Positions 1 through 10,391 are shown, counted from the first letter of the stretch. The stretch is DNA of 64,000 nt from Isoetes taiwanensis (GCA_021234155.1 JAJEKV010000523.1:96368-160367), one strand, 5' to 3'. The notes: generated by a model from the letters alone, not told the origin. Made by a program: numbers and translations.

Positions 1-466
1 ATAAGTTTAATGGTAACTAATACTAGTTATGGTGCCCGGCGTTGCCGGGCTTTAGCAAATGTGGATTGTAGAATGGTTTTGCATTAGTAGGCTTTAGAAT
101 AGTGTCATAAGGATGCCATGAGTGAATTGGCATTTGTAGACTTGAAGGTGCACTACAACATAGGTATGCAAAGATTTGGCAGCCGATGCAATTCCAATCT
201 CGAATCTCGCAAGGATCTACCTCATTTCTATACATGAAACCTCATTCGAGATATCCTAAAAGGATTGAAGTACCTAACTGTTTAACGACGTTTTAACAAC
301 CATTTATCTAAAGAAGAAAATTGGAAGTCATGACATGATTAAAAGCGCTTAGTCTAGTGGTACTTTTTGCAAGATGGAAATTGCGTAAATAGTTTTATAT
401 TATTTTGTGCTGCTCAAATCTAGTACCATGAAGGCTATAGAATTTGAGATCGCAGACGTCAAAGTA

Positions 467-582
467 GTAACGTGTCCATTTGCCATTGAAAACATAATGT
501 AGATAAGTGATCCCTATGGATGTAACTTGTTCATTTGCTATTGAAAACATGATGTTGATATGTGATCCCTTAATGTATGGAT
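467..582. repeat. Two-copy tandem repeat, about 55 bp
   Basis: Two adjacent similar copies begin at 467 and 522, each starting with gtaac and containing the block 'cattgaaaacat' followed by 'gtgatccct'. They differ by scattered substitutions and a small indel. The surrounding sequence from 1 to 1000 is AT-rich and shows no gene I can support. Confidence 0.7.
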
Positions 583-1009
583 ATTTTGTTATCGTATATG
601 CAAATGACTTAAAATCCTTCTAGGTCTTCTTATTCCAAATCAAAGTAATCATTACAAAAGAAATGATAAGCATTCATAGCAACATTTATTGGTCGATTAC
701 ATATACTTCGCTTTGTAATGCCATAAAGTTGCAATGCTGCAAGTGAGGAACTCGTTTCTATAAAACTACTAACCTAAAAAGGATGAAGATATAAAACTAC
801 TAACTATATTAGAGATTAGTATTCTATCCAATCAAATGCAGTTTGGAATGGGCTAGCCAATCTCATGCAAAATGGTTCAACAAAAGAATACACACATGTG
901 ACCGTTTGTTGCATAGCAAGTGACATGGCAACTTGGTTGTTCGTGCTCATGTACACAGAAAAAAAGATCGGTCAATATAACCATCAAAGGTCCCAAGTTC
1001 ATTTCGTCT

Positions 1010-1165
1010 AGTAAACATGTCAACTAATTTATCAAAAAAAAGGGAAAGGAAAATACTAAACATGCATGCCAACTAATTCGATAGTAAACATGCATGTCAA
1101 CTAATTTATCAAAAAAAAGGGAAAGGAAAATACTAAACATGCATGCCAACTAATTTATCGAAGAA
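1010..1165. repeat. Two-copy tandem repeat, about 77 bp
   Basis: A unit starting 'agtaaacatg' and containing an A8 run followed by 'gggaaaggaaaatac' occurs twice in a row. The copies are almost identical. Just downstream (about 1190-1240) the 25-bp phrase 'gcaaacaaagatcttgc...' is also duplicated. The low divergence suggests recent slippage. Confidence 0.75.
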
Positions 1166-1589
1166 AAAAGAAAAAATACTTTTCTTGCCTGCAAACAAAG
1201 ATCTTGCAATATAAGGCAAACAAAGATCTTGCAATATAAGACCTGTCATAAGATCCAATTCATAGGCTAACCAAGGATCCAAGTCCAATCAACTCCAAGC
1301 CCCATAACCAATTCGTGATACGTTTAAAACATGACTAAGCCAAAGACAAACTTGCCCCAAATAAAGTTTGAAACAGAAACAAATAATGAAGTATGCGTGG
1401 CATTTTTGTTGCTTTCTTCATTTCCTCGGTTAGTTTGCCAGCTCATTGTCATGTCCTGAGATTGCATATTGTCACTTAATGTTTCTAGACTCAAGAAAGG
1501 GCTTCTTGGACTTTTGGATCCCACCATTACAATCTTTATTGCATGTGGTAGGAGAAGAGATATTGCAACCCCAGTAGCATTTTGTCCAG

Positions 1590-1762
1590 TTACAGAACAC
1601 TGGGCCATTGTTACTCGTAGGTGGTCTAACAACAACGTTCCTGCGATTGTCTGCGATAAAGCTTCAAACCAAAATTTGTGAAAATGACATCAGCCTCATT
1701 GCTACATCTTCTCCACCAGCAATGGTCATAACGTGGGGACTAAAAATCCTTGTCCCGCGAAC
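1590..1762 (-). pseudogene. AHL-type PPC (DUF296) domain exon fragment
   Basis: Reading the minus strand from 1762, an acceptor-like 'tagcag' precedes an open stretch with PHVMTIAGGEDVAMRL followed by MSFSQ. This resembles the start of the PPC/DUF296 domain of plant AT-hook nuclear-localised (AHL) proteins, where the pattern PHVxxVxxGEDVxxKIMSFSQ is typical. AHL proteins bind AT-rich DNA in the nucleus as multimers. After MSFSQ the frame breaks with a stop, and the later match (VVVRPPTSNNG, like the NVTLRQPxTSGG segment) is only suggestive. No AT-hook motif was found upstream. The fragment lies downstream of the inositol monophosphatase remnant on the same strand, but the two need not be one gene. 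An unrelated exon cannot be excluded. Confidence 0.45.
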
Positions 1763-2026
1763 CTGCTAGGGCATGCACATATGATCTACAACATATAGAA
1801 TAATTACAGAAAGGAAGTGAACCAAATGTGCAAAACCTCCTCCTCCAAGTCGTAATCGCACTGAACAGCAAGGGTGCAAAGAAGCTAAATGTATATGCTT
1901 GTCACAACACATCTGATGCACCATATCAAAAAGGTACAAAAGATTTAATGGTTGTCCTCATCTGCAAATTCGGAAGTAATGTTAAACCTCAAATATAAAT
2001 TCAAGAGCAAGAAAGCAGAAAGCAAG

Positions 2027-3344
2027 CTAAACACGGATCAAACACACGACCCCTGCCTCTTCAACAATGATTACTCCAGCGCAATGTCCCTGCCAAGGAA
2101 TGTAAAATTGGTATTGAATATACAATTTAAGTTGTTCTACAAAGATGAGCCTACCATTGGCCACCAAACCCCAACTCATAGAACAGGTCTAGCCTTCCAC
2201 AAGGAATGCCACAAGGTTGAGAGCGCATGACCCCCATGCTAAATCTAACGTATCTAGAGTTTCAAAAATTAGCACAGTGCTTTATGTCTAAGGGAATGAG
2301 CCAGAGTACCTCGTAAAAGCAAAGAATTGATTCTTCTGTTGTTGCATCTACCGTGGCCTTGTCTCTTTTAGTTCCAACCTGTGAATATCTCATTTGACTA
2401 ACAACTCAGAACAACTGCCCACCACAAAGTAGATGCTAGCATGTCTAAGAGTATTTTATATACCTGTGGCAAGCGGTGCTTTACCAAGTTCTTTTTGTTC
2501 AGAAGTCAGATGCCAACAAAGATATGTATGTCAAGATATACACATAATATTAAGAGCCATCTGTATGGAAGTCACCTTTTAATCTATCGCCATTTAAAAA
2601 GCACTGCTCCTTTGGTTGCCGCGGAAGAGCTACAGATTTTATATATTCTCGGTTTACAACTTCCATAGATCATGCTTTTTGATAGATAGTTCGATAGATA
2701 GATCAAAATGAATGGAATGCCCACCTCATTTAAAATTGGGTTGTAGACCACGCCCACAACCTGGTTCATGTTTAATAACCAGGCCAATTGATATGCACAC
2801 AAATGGATACCTAATGAAAAAGAAATTTAAACTCATAAATTGTCATGCCCTGCATTTACGATCTGGATGCAAACTACATAAATTATGAACAGACCTGTGT
2901 CAAGAGGATCAACGACCCAAGTAGGGGTATCTGTAAGCTCTGGTAGTCCATTGGCAGCAGTAGTTTCCTCCCCAATAAAGTGGTACACTATGCTATAATA
3001 TTAGCAAACGTTGAGAAAATACCAAGAGAATAAAGAAGAAAAATGAACCACCGATGAGCGGGATAAGAACTTTTTAAGTGTTGAAATATAAGTTTCTCAC
3101 AATTTTTATCGGGGCCAGAACCAAATCAACCTGAAGGAAAAACTTCAGTTCTGAACAACATTGCTCATATCATAAATGAATAAAGTAATATCTTCCCCTT
3201 TATGCTCCACTGCCTTTAGTATTGTTGAAATTGCTTTGAATAATCTATAAAATAAGAAACCGCACATTATATTGCAAGTATGACCACACGACATAACAGA
3301 TTATAAGGCGCATTACACCCGCCCCTTCTTTGCAGCTTCAACCG
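2027..3344 (-). pseudogene. Inositol monophosphatase / L-galactose-1-phosphate phosphatase (VTC4-like), intron-containing, decayed
   Basis: Ten exon-like blocks on the minus strand read in order like a plant inositol monophosphatase, a Mg-dependent enzyme of inositol recycling and ascorbate synthesis. Approximate exons: 3310-3344 (VEAAKKGAGV), 3192-3244 (KAVEHKGE), 3052-3130 (VDLV...DKNCEKLIFQHL), 2895-2987 ([24 protein letters not shown]), 2725-2810 (YPFVCISIGLVI, VGVVYNPILNE), 2576-2629 (SAFLNGDRLK after one frame repair), 2464-2511 (SEQKELGKAPLAT), 2310-2378 (VGTKRDKATVDATT), 2155-2238 (CGRLDLFYELGFGG), 2027-2089 (VIIVEEAGG, FDP). Most are bounded by AG and GT at plausible sites. The metal-binding DPLDGTTN motif is cut after DPLD. 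VDLVTETDK reads VDLVLAPDK. One-base indels occur in several exons. No clear first exon or last exon was found. The family call is strong; loss of function is inferred from the damaged metal site. Confidence 0.85.
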
Positions 3345-3359
3345 CTACAAATACAAGGT

Positions 3360-4340
3360 AAGCACTAAAGTTATCTGCATATTCAATAGATGTTCATCGT
3401 ATCTTTGTTGATTGACTGTTTTCCTTGCTAAAGTGCTTACAATGATGATTTCACAACAAAAGAGTACCTAACGGTTATCATCACTTCAGTAAACCTCTTT
3501 TTATCAAACCACAACATGATTTTGCTGGAAACTTATCATCATTCCACAAACTTCAAACTGCCACAACATTAGCCAGTCGGCTTTACGGTTTAAATGCCAA
3601 AAACAAACTCCCCTTCTGCTACAACAGTGAGAGAGCAGACAGAGCATTTATAGATATTAGAACGCTTACCCTTTTGCATATGCGGTACATGTTTTAGATT
3701 GTGCAATCGTCATTGCTGCATACTCATTCCAGTAATTCTTTCTGCATAATGTGTTTTGACATATCTGAACAATCTGCAGCCATTTTGGAATGTATATCAA
3801 TGTATATTGAGAGAGGAGCAAAAAGTGCACTTATCTTTGTTGAGATGTATTGTATTATAGAGCATCAGGTCCAATATATATAAAGTATGAGAAGAGCAAA
3901 ACTCATAATTTTGAGTGGTTTTCCCAAGAATAATCAAGTCATATATGTTATTCAGAAGTGCTACAGCTTCACTAATAAGATGATCTATATTACACAATGA
4001 CACAAATCAACAACAATCAAGTACCTGGAAAGAAAAGGCTAATCAACTACTTGGAAACTTGCAAATGTTAGATTTAAGAATGTGAGCCTAAGGAGTTTCG
4101 AACAAAAAGGCAGATGGACAAAGGAGTTTAAAAAGGAGATGGACAAAGAAGTTGAATTTGTGGAGCTAGAGCCAATCCAGATATAGCATCTTTTGACAAA
4201 GCTTACAAACCAGATATGTTTATTAGACCGGTCAAGTACCACATTCATCAAATCTAATTAATATGCTCTAAGAAATGCTCTTGATCCACGGATTTGAACA
4301 ATCGATCAGAAAAAAACCCGATACCTCTAGGGTATTAGCA
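3360..4340. other. AT-rich stretch without a recognised gene
   Basis: This interval lies upstream of the inositol monophosphatase exons on the minus strand. It is AT-rich and has only short open frames. A missing first exon could be here but I could not identify it. Confidence 0.4.
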
Positions 4341-4368
4341 TCTTAAAAACGTCCACATAACAACCTGA

Positions 4369-4700
4369 ATGTAGCTTCGAAATCCAAATCTGGGAACATG
4401 AGAAGTGATCCGAGATGGGCATCTATGATTAGTCCCAAAACCGTTTTTTCCATCTGTTACATAAGCTCAAAACAAAAACAAAGCATGGGCTTACGTAAAG
4501 CTAAATAGCTAGAAAAGAAACAAATCTGCAAATTAATTACCATCGGCATTAAAGGGAACTTAGATGCGATATAAGTTGGAGCAGAAGGGATTCACTCTTT
4601 GGAATATTGGAATTTGCTGGCCACGTCCTAGATCCATCCAACCATTGCATCAAATCAACTTCAACCAAATCCCTCTTCAATTTATTTGCTCCTACCTGCA
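4369..4700 (-). pseudogene. Two candidate exons of an unidentified plant gene
   Basis: On the minus strand, a pyrimidine-rich tract ending 'tttgctgcag' precedes an open stretch (about 4698 down to 4556) that starts VGANKLKRDLVEVD and, after a one-base shift, ends ASKFPLMPM before 'gtaatt'. After an intron-like gap, 'gtaacag' precedes a 30-codon stretch (about 4461-4372) beginning MEKTVLGLIIDAHLG and ending DLDFEATFR before 'gttgtt'. The two blocks look spliced and gene-like, but I do not recognise the protein. They sit upstream of the inositol monophosphatase exons on the same strand and could belong to a neighbouring gene. Confidence 0.35.
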
Positions 4701-4824
4701 GCAAAAGAAAAGTTATTCAAAACAATAGCGGCGTAAAAAGGAATTTAAAAAGAGATAATCCTGGCTTGGCAATATCAGGTCTTGGCAAATTAAAACATCA
4801 CAGCGCTTCTCCTATACAGACCCG

Positions 4825-5085
4825 GCTCCTCAAAGGCCACAGCGAAATCTTCACTTAGCTCACCTGGATAGTGCCGGATCACCTGGATCTGCGAAATCTC
4901 AAAATTTCTTTGCCGGATCACCGGATATCGCGAGGGTTTGATGCCTTATATTCCAAATATCCTCAAAGGCCACAGCGAAATCTTCACTTCGTGGCATGGC
5001 ATAAGCCGGGCCTCCTCGCCACCTGCAATCGAGCCCAAAGAGGCATAAGCCGGGCCTCCTCGCCACCTGCAATCGAGCCCAAACA
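4825..5085. repeat. Overlapping duplications, including a 45-bp near-perfect tandem copy
   Basis: The phrase 'ggcataagccggg...cccaaa' occurs at about 4998-5039 and again at 5043-5083 with no visible differences. A second phrase, 'caaaggccacagcgaaatc', occurs at about 4835 and 4967. On the minus strand this region reads partly open (SEDFAVAFEDIW). It could be the 5' end of the unidentified gene below it, with exon-level duplication. Confidence 0.7.
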
Positions 5086-5454
5086 GGAAACAGACAAAAA
5101 ATAGGGAACCTAAAATCGTAGGAGGAAGGGAAAATTAGAGCCTGGAAAAAAAAATCGAGAAAAACATCCCGATTTTTGATAACCGGGAATGTGTGTGCCG
5201 GCAGCCAAAATCTTCATAATCTTAGGAAATTAACCTTAAAAAAAATTCCAAAAACTTTTCGGGACCTCGAAAAAACCGAATTTAAACAATAGGATAGAAG
5301 CACCCTTGCCTCGACCAGGATCGTGCACCATGTCATCACGTAGAGAGAAGGTCTTGACTCTTTTAGATCATTCCTTAAAAGTCTTTCGAAGCAGCTTGCC
5401 CCAAAAATCCACCTCAAAAGTCCTGGCAATGAGCAACTCCCCCACTCTGGAAGT

Positions 5455-6310
5455 GTGAATAGGCTCCGCCAATGGATGAATAGGTTCTGCCACCTTGGCT
5501 CAATCATGACACGTGGCTCAAACATGCCAATAAGCTCAAATATGACACGGGGCTCAAATATGCCACATAGGCTTGAAAATGCCACCCTAGCTCATGACAC
5601 ATGCCATAGGCTCAAAACATGCCATCTTAGCTCAATCATGACACGTGGCTCAAACGTGCAAATATGTCATGGGGCTCAAACATGCCACATAGGCTTAAAC
5701 ATGTCACCTTACCTCAAACATGACACGTGGCTTAAACATGCCCCTGGGCTCAAACATGACACGTGGCTCAAACATGCCACTCATGCTTGCCATCTTAGCT
5801 CAAACATGCCACATAGTATGAAACATGCCACTAGGCATAAAACATGACATGTGGCCCAAACATGATACATGGCTCAAACATGCCACTAGGGTCATAAAAA
5901 TGCTCCTTCAAATAATTTATTTTCTTGGACGGATGAAATATGATTTCGTATATTATGGTTGTGATGTTGTGCCCCTAGGCTTGAACATGCCACATGGCTC
6001 AAATATGCCACATGGCTCAAATTTACTACATTGGCTCGAACATGCCAGACATGCTCAAACACACCATCTCGGGTCAAACCTGCCACATAGGCTCAAGAAT
6101 GCCATAAAGGCTCAAGCATGCCATATAGGCTCAAACATGCCATACATGGTCAAAAATGCCATATAGGCTCAAACATGCCACCTAGGCTCAAGCGTTGACC
6201 CTAGGGTCAAACATGCCATAGGCTCAAACATGCCACCTAGGCTTAAACATGACACGTGGTTCAAACATGCCCCTAGGCTCAAACATGCCACTTGGGTCAT
6301 AAAAATGCTC
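5455..6310 (+). repeat. Degenerate minisatellite, unit about 18-20 bp (GGCTCAAACATGCCAC type)
   Basis: Dozens of imperfect copies of the core 'ctcaaacatgccac' and the variant 'ctcaaacatgacacgtgg' run head to tail, interrupted by a short unrelated AT-rich piece near 5895-5965. The open frames here are repeat translations (HGSNMPHGSN-type strings), not genes. A shorter block of the same unit recurs at about 7295-7400, and a reverse-complement block at about 26630-26800. Confidence 0.9.
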
Positions 6311-6406
6311 TTTGAAATGATGTATTTTATTTTTTAAGAATAGAATGCAATCAATCCGAAAGCATCGGATCAGTATTCTCGAATAGCGAAAGCACGCGAT
6401 TCTCCC

Positions 6407-6429
6407 ATGCATGCATGCATTGCATGCAT
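6407..6429. repeat. (ATGC)n microsatellite
   Basis: A short run of tgca repeats, 'catgcatgcatgcat' then 'tgcatgcat', directly after the minisatellite block. Confidence 0.8.
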
Positions 6430-6870
6430 TTTATGGGGGCTCGTTGTTTGGGGATCGCTTATTTCTTTGCGTGTTCTTCATCGGCTTTCATCGGCTTTTT
6501 CTCCTCTCAAGTAGTTCCCTTTGACTCCCACCCGCCATCTCTATATGTATATTGTAAATGTTGTTGTTTTTGTCGCGTGGCTCGCGTGACCATCCCCTCG
6601 CTCTTTCGAGGTGTAAATGTTGTTTTTTGTCGGTGGTACGCGTGGACCTAAACTTTTCGGAGTTTTTCTCTATTAGTTTTTTTTGATGCGGTGTCCGGGG
6701 GTGATGACTTCGATATTCTCTGTGGAGCGTGGGTTTTTTTTTGTGGGAATGTTTGGTATCCTTGCATTGTCCAAGCCTCTTGCCGAGATTTTATTGCTAG
6801 GGTTTTTCCTCGAAAACTCGAAAGTGCGGGGTTTTAATCCCGGCGATAAGCTCTCGGCAGGTACACTAGG

Positions 6871-7228
6871 CAACATTTGTAGCACACAATTTTATTTGGG
6901 GTCCAGGTGTTATAACTGGATATTCCCTATGTTTTTCATTTTTTGGGTAGACTGCGATGTGCAGTTACCCACTATGCCATTGTAGAAAAACTGCTGAGAT
7001 GAATGAAAAGCCTAGCTAGCAGGAGCTTTTGTCTGCTTTCAAAGCGCAGCCAACATTTGTAGCACACAATTTTATTTGGGGTCCGTGTGTTATAACTGGA
7101 TATTCCCTATGTTTTTCATTTTTGGGTAGATCATGATGTGCGCTACCCACTATGCCATTGTAGAAAAACCGGCCGAGATGAATGAAAAGCCTAGCTAGCA
7201 GGAGCTTTTGTCTGTTTTCAAGCGAGCC
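6871..7228. repeat. Tandem duplication of a 180-bp unit
   Basis: Copies at 6871-7050 and 7051-7228 both begin 'caacatttgtagcacac' and end with 'aggagcttttgtctg'. They differ at a handful of positions, so the duplication is fairly recent. No protein is evident in the unit. Confidence 0.9.
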
Positions 7229-7294
7229 CTATTCGAGAATAGAATAAAATAGAGAAATATGATTTGATTTGTTTTTTTATGGTTAAAATGTTGT

Positions 7295-7400
7295 GCCCCT
7301 AGGCTCAAACATGACACGTGGCTCAAACATGCATCTTGGCTCAAACATGACATCTTGGCTCAAACATGACATGTGGCTCAAACATGCCCCTAGGCATAAA
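7295..7400 (+). repeat. Second, short block of the CTCAAACATG minisatellite
   Basis: About five copies of 'ggctcaaacatg' with the same variants as at 5455-6310, separated from that array by the 180-bp tandem duplication. Confidence 0.8.
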
Positions 7401-7552
7401 ATTTAGGGGGCCAATCTCCTTAATTTTTTGTTGAAATTTTTATTTTCCATTCCGAAGTTTCAGTTGCCGGCAAAATATCCATCCGACCACAATTCACACT
7501 TGTCTTGGGCTTGGAAGATGCATGGAGCCTAAATAGCGAAAATAACTTAAGC

Positions 7553-7917
7553 AGAACATAGTAGGAGCATAATAGCCAATAATTCATATTCCATCCTTCA
7601 ATGAAAATCCATTATCCTCTTTGCACCAAGTCTGAAGCAATGCCACATAACATAGCGGGAACACATTAGCCAATAATTTATATTCCCTCATTCAAGGAGA
7701 ATTTATAATCCTGTACGAAGCAATAGAGCGATACTACAACATTGATACATGTGAACAAATAGCTTTCACTTCATAGAAATATTAGACCAGCAAAGCCAGT
7801 GAAGCATGTGAACAAAAAGCTTTCACTTCATATAAGCATTAGACCAGCAAAGCCAATGCACCATATGAACAAACAACTTTACATTCATATAAGCAATAGA
7901 CCAACAAAGCCAGTTCT
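7553..7917. repeat. Nested short tandem repeats (about 110 bp x2 and 57 bp x3)
   Basis: A unit containing 'agccaataat' and 'catattcc' occurs twice between about 7553 and 7735. From about 7744 to 7917 a unit containing 'gctttcacttcata' and 'agaccagcaaagcca' occurs three times. The region from 7400 to 8900 otherwise shows no gene. Confidence 0.7.
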
Positions 7918-8575
7918 ATTAAAACATTATTCTAGGACAGAAATAATGAACATCCCTTAAACTTTCAAGATGTGTACACCTTGGTATCCGTAAGAGCAGA
8001 GCTTTGAAAAACCAGCTTGAGCTTCTTCAATGATCTATGCAATTCAAACGGTGATCTTCCTCATCCTTCAAAATAACAAGGGCACAGAAAACCGAGTTTC
8101 TTTATAGAACTTAGAGCAAGCTTTGCGGTAATAGCCATTACATATACATGCGATCCATTTTTGCTTAGTAATATTTTGAACTCCTATTGAGCACTCTTTG
8201 AACCAGATTACCGAGCCATATCTCTAGATAAGTTGGGAACGAAGAAACCAAAATCAAGACCAGGCAGAAACGGTATCTGTCATCCATTCCTAGTTGGTCA
8301 CTAATTTATGAGATATATTCATCTGTCAGAGTGTGACCATTTGGATTGACGCAATTAGCAGTTCTCGTCTGAATAAACAATGTCTTTGTTGCTTCAAAAA
8401 ACAAGAAAACACTAATTAGAGGCTTCAAATATTCAAGTAATAGACATTCTTAAACCAGCTAACATGACGAACCCAAAAGAACCACTGAAGGAGAACCAGA
8501 ACATACCCAAAGTGGTAGCATAACCCTAGAATGCCACCATATAATCTAAATAGATGATGCAAAGATCCCCAGAAA

Positions 8576-8735
8576 AGGTCTAAATCTAGCAATGGCAGCC
8601 CCCTTTAGAACTCGCAACCCCCTTTATAAGTACCAGAATGGCGATGGTTTTTGCTCAGGACAGGTCTGAATCCAATGATGGTAGCCCCTTTTAGAACTTG
8701 TAGCTCCCTTTAGAACTGTCAGAATAGGCATAGGA
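8576..8735. repeat. Two-copy tandem repeat, about 80 bp
   Basis: Two copies begin 'aggtct(a/g)aatc' and contain 'agccccctttagaac'. They are moderately diverged. Confidence 0.6.
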
Positions 8736-9289
8736 GAGATGAACGGCTTGCTTGTTTGAGCAGCTTGCTTATTTTAAAGTGTTTTGAATGATTTTATTGT
8801 AATGGTATTAAAAAAAAAAAATCCGTCTCATTTAAAAACATTAGAAACCCAGAGACAATGGTGTTAGTTTGTTTATCCTCAGTTTTGGGTGATTGTGCAG
8901 ATTACCGTGCAGACAATTTGTGGGTGTTTATGAGTTTCCAGTGGAGTTTCTCTTGTTTTAACAAAATCAGTGATGCTGTTTTGGGGCTCTGGTGAGGCCG
9001 TTGTGGCTTGGAGGTTCAATTTCTTTGAGTCGTTTTTGAAGGCCGGCTATGTTATCCGTGTCGCCGTAGGCCCGCATCCGCAGTCGTTCGGCCTATGTTT
9101 CATCTTCAAAGATCCGTATGGCGATCGCAAGCATCGCACCGCAGTAAGAAGTTCTGATGCATTTTTAATTCCAAAACCGCATATCTATTGGCATATCCGG
9201 CCTAACACAAAGTAATCATCTCGCTTTGGGATGGATATGTCAATTTGTTTCGCTAGGGCCAATTTGTTGCGTGGGAGGACCGAGTTCCA

Positions 9290-9672
9290 ACGTCCAGGTG
9301 ATTTATTGTGATCTTGCAAGGCAGGATGCGAGGGCAGCTGTGCAAGAGATGCTAGAAATAGGCAAGAAGAGGAAGTGGAGCTTCCTGGGTTCCAGCCTAT
9401 TTACTTCCACTGGAGCTTCGTTCCTTCTTGATCCTGCAACAGATCCTTGTTGGTCGGTAGGGCTTCACACTATGTTAAAGCATGGGCAGGGCTCCCATCC
9501 TATTTTGTGTTTGTGTTGAGGGTGCGCGGGTAGCGCCGGATGTGCTTCTGGTGTGGAGGTCCTGGTCATTGCCATCACATGCTTTTGTGATGTGTTTGAT
9601 TTCAATGGTGCAACACTGCAAATGGTTCGTTTGCACCATTGAAACTTTCGTTGGGGTGAATAAAAAAAAAAT
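9290..9672 (+). pseudogene. Zinc-knuckle ORF1/gag-like fragment ending in a poly-A run
   Basis: Across two frames this stretch reads like the end of a plant retroelement ORF1/gag protein. An open segment (about 9340-9480) is followed, in another frame, by GLPSYFVFVLRVRG and then CFWCGGPGH, the first half of a CCHC zinc knuckle (CX2CX4H). The last cysteine is displaced by a frameshift or stop. The stretch ends in an A10 run at about 9660-9671, as expected of a reverse-transcribed 3' end. A similar A-run followed by 'tccg' stands at about 8810-8824, so the intervening 850 bp may be one retroposed unit. The specific family is uncertain. Confidence 0.35.
9600..9644. repeat. Perfect 14-bp inverted repeat (hairpin)
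   Basis: TTTCAATGGTGCAA at 9600-9613 is exactly complementary to TTGCACCATTGAAA at 9631-9644, with a 17-base loop. It lies close to the A-run that ends the ORF1-like fragment. Confidence 0.85.
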
Positions 9673-9767
9673 CCGAGGCTCTTGATCTAGCATAATCTAA
9701 AGAATATTCTGCCCATCAATGGCCCATAATGAAAGAAGAAAACATCCCAACATTACAAGAACTTTAG

Positions 9768-9813
9768 TTCAAATTATCCCGCCCTCCCACCCCACGGGCG
9801 GGATAAATTTGAA
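9768..9813. repeat. GC-cored palindrome with AT flanks
   Basis: The left arm TTCAAATTATCCCGCCC (9768-9784) pairs with GGGCGGGATAAATTTGAA (9796-9813) across an 11-base C-rich loop, with one unpaired base. Each arm contains TATCCCGCCC, which resembles the E2F site consensus TTTSSCGC. It stands about 90-135 bp upstream of the ATG at 9903. A regulatory role is only inferred. Confidence 0.7.
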
Positions 9814-9902
9814 ATGCATGCTTTATTTTCTTTTTTCTTCATCTAGGCTACCTCAATCGAACGCCTAACTCACGCAAGCCGCCTTGCTCCAACTCCGCCC
9901 CA

Positions 9903-10391
9903 ATGGCGATTCAACTCCAGCCCTCCTCCCCGGCGGATCCAACTCCCGCTCTTCTCCTGGTCCCTAGTTTACATCCGATACCAAGAATCACGGCGTTTCT
10001 AAATTTTGTGCCAAGATTCTATTTTTGCTCTAGCATTCAAGTGAATGCCAGATCCCAGCCACGAGGGCCTCCATGGCAACATCCCCCTTCCTCCTTCTCT
10101 TGGCTCCCTTGGCGATGCCACCTGTGTTTTTTGAAGAAACATTTTAGGTATGTCTTGCCTTTTTTTGTCCGTACATCGAGTCCGCTAGGAGTTCTTCATT
10201 CGATTCATCCTGTTTTATCTTGGTTCGATCCGATCTTTCTCATCGATGCTTCATTCGATCATTCACCAATCAAATCTATGGTCACCAAGCTTCTCCTATC
10301 TCTCGAACAGATTCTCAAGCAGCCCATCTGCCGTAAATGCGCCAGAACCTTTTTCATCATTCAGATCCCATTTTCCAAAGACCTATTTTAG
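9903..10391 (+). CDS. Unrecognised 162-codon open frame
   Basis: An ATG-started frame beginning MAIQLQPSSPADPTP runs 162 codons. The sequence before it is pyrimidine-rich and looks like a plant 5' leader, and the palindrome at 9768-9813 lies just upstream. The predicted protein is rich in Phe, Pro and Ser with no domain I recognise and no clear signal peptide. It may be an exon plus retained intron of a lost gene, or chance. A second open frame of 134 codons (10528-10932) follows without recognisable content. Confidence 0.2.
   Translation: MAIQLQPSSPADPTPALLLVPSLHPIPRITAFLNFVPRFYFCSSIQVNARSQPRGPPWQHPPSSFSWLPWRCHLCFLKKHFRYVLPFFVRTSSPLGVLHSIHPVLSWFDPIFLIDASFDHSPIKSMVTKLLLSLEQILKQPICRKCARTFFIIQIPFSKDLF

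Noticed and set aside
5455-6166. Open frames of 113-130 codons with SNMPHGSN-type strings
   Set aside because: These are translations of the minisatellite unit, whose period is not a multiple of three and which has no conserved frame.
5455-6310. Possible CRISPR-like array
   Set aside because: Repeats are degenerate and directly contiguous with no unique spacers, and the context is a plant nuclear genome.
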